Source: Actinomycetota bacterium (lineage in GTDB: Bacteria > Actinomycetota > Thermoleophilia > Solirubrobacterales > Solirubrobacteraceae). From it: DNA of 49,905 nucleotides. Shown piece after piece: positions 49,390 to 49,905 of the stretch. The notes beneath the pieces were generated by a model. The model worked only from the letters and a program-made list of their open reading frames with translations. It had not been told where the DNA came from and did not search any database. The translations under genes were made by a program, and so were the position numbers. The first letter of the stretch is position 1, and each line of letters starts with the position of its first letter. The stretch lies in NCBI GenBank assembly GCA_005888335.1, contig VAWY01000132.1:1-49905 (forward strand). The letters run 5' to 3'.

Positions 49390-49740
49390 ATGAGCGACTC
49401 CCGCGAGACCGAGTTCACCGTCGAGGGCGATCTGCTGACCGATGTCGGCGGGACCATCCCGGTCAAGGTGCTCTCGACGCCCGGGATGATCGGCATGATG
49501 GAGCGCACCGCCGCGATGCTCGCGCTCGAGAAGCTCCCCGACGGGAAGGCGACCGTCGGCTTCGAGGTCTGCGTCAAGCACGTGGCGGGCGCCGTCGAGG
49601 GCGCACGGTGCGTCGCGCGCGCGACGCTGCGCGAGGTCGTCGACGGCCGCAAGTACAGGTTCGACGTCGCGGTCCTCGAGGGCGAGCGCACGATCGGCGT
49701 CGGCACCCATGAGCGGCGCGTGGTGCAGCGTGCTGCCTGA
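49390..49740 (+). CDS. FlK-like hot-dog acyl-CoA thioesterase
   Basis: A 116-residue hot-dog thioesterase related to fluoroacetyl-CoA thioesterase FlK. The FlK catalytic Thr42, Glu50 and His76 correspond to Thr30 (VLSTPGMI), Glu38 (MMERTAAM) and His64 (CVKHVAGA), with identical spacing of 8 and 26 residues. Most such proteins outside fluoroacetate producers act on ordinary small acyl-CoAs. It precedes and overlaps an HMG-CoA lyase gene, which suggests acyl-CoA or leucine catabolism. Confidence 0.85.
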   Translation: MSDSRETEFTVEGDLLTDVGGTIPVKVLSTPGMIGMMERTAAMLALEKLPDGKATVGFEVCVKHVAGAVEGARCVARATLREVVDGRKYRFDVAVLEGERTIGVGTHERRVVQRAA

Positions 49741-49905
49741 CCGGGTGCGCATCCGCGAGGTCGGTCCGCGCGACGGCTTCCAGAACGAGCCCGAGGTCAT
49801 CGCGACCGAGGACAAGATCCGGCTCGTCGAGCTGCTCGCGCGCACCGGCCTGAAGCGCCTGGAGGTCACGAGCTTCGTGCGCGCCGACGTCATCCCGCAG
49901 CTCGC
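49730..49905 (+). CDS. Hydroxymethylglutaryl-CoA lyase, N-terminal part (runs off the window)
   Basis: The first 58 codons of an HMG-CoA lyase-like protein. After the start come VRIREVGPRDGFQNE, with the catalytic Arg-Asp pair in PRDG, then GLKRLEVTSFVRADVIPQLA (core LEVTSF), matching the DRE-TIM metallolyase barrel start. The enzyme cleaves HMG-CoA to acetyl-CoA and acetoacetate at the end of leucine breakdown. The start may be GTG 49730, overlapping the thioesterase stop, or ATG 49709 in the same frame. The rest lies beyond the window. Confidence 0.85.
   Translation, partial: MLPDRVRIREVGPRDGFQNEPEVIATEDKIRLVELLARTGLKRLEVTSFVRADVIPQL

Noticed and set aside
1..49905. tRNA or rRNA genes
   Set aside because: No T-loop/anticodon arrangement or conserved rRNA stretch was noticed while reading both strands. 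A dedicated scan was not possible.

Overview
The window is uniformly very GC-rich, gene-dense DNA with a strong G/C bias at third codon positions, many GTG and a few TTG starts, and genes packed with 1-14 nt overlaps. Coenzyme F420 biosynthesis, an F420-linked oxidoreductase, ethylmalonyl-CoA pathway enzymes, a DnaQ-UvrC type nuclease fusion and a group-3 (SigB/SigF-like) sigma factor together point to a chromosomal segment of a high-GC actinobacterium, most likely in or near the Thermoleophilia/Solirubrobacterales. That placement is inference from gene content; no rRNA, tRNA, transposase, integrase or CRISPR array was seen.

Layout. 1-10 kb: moaA, a VOC protein coupled to an HrpA-type helicase, a secreted protein, an F420-type oxidoreductase, a 51-residue membrane protein, the MeaB GTPase, and a DrrAB-like ABC exporter. 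10-15.5 kb: a minus-strand HtrA protease / VWA / MoxR / DUF58 / VWA set. 15.6-21 kb: an ethylmalonyl-CoA-type B12 mutase, then a plus-strand run of methyltransferase, metallo-hydrolase, ClpS, sigma factor and two small genes. 21-29 kb: glutathione-independent formaldehyde dehydrogenase with an aquaporin, QueA with an SDR, a NarL-type two-component pair, and a flippase-like membrane protein. 28-33.3 kb: a tight six-gene minus-strand operon marR-MFS-corA-ccr-two unknown genes. 33.3-38 kb: two exported proteins, a DEDDh-GIY-YIG nuclease, an Arg-rich tail-anchored protein, a two-domain VOC protein, and a 477-nt intergenic region rich in repeats and hairpins. 38-43.8 kb: ygfZ divergent from an mntR-mntH pair, small unknown genes, an orphan Thi5-like binding lipoprotein and a second aquaporin. 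43.8-49.3 kb: the F420 cluster (fbiC on plus; npdG-cofD-cofC-repeat ORF-cofE on minus). Right edge: an FlK-like thioesterase and the start of an HMG-CoA lyase.

How it fits together. Ccr, the B12 mutase and MeaB supply the core steps of the ethylmalonyl-CoA route for C2 assimilation, and formaldehyde dehydrogenase adds a C1 function. FbiC, CofC, CofD and CofE make F420, which NpdG and the luciferase-like enzyme would use. MntR carries the residues that distinguish manganese sensors and is translationally coupled to an NRAMP transporter.

The less ordinary content is: (1) an 83-codon ORF built on three identical 54-bp repeats that fits between cofC and cofE with 4-nt overlaps at both ends; (2) three intergenic elements of about 170-190 bp bounded by long imperfect inverted repeats, two of which begin AGTGG and end CCACT; (3) two adjacent hairpins with a shared left flank but different stems; (4) several promoters placed so that transcripts would be leaderless, one of which revises the mntR start; (5) three convergent gene pairs whose stop codons share a CTAG.
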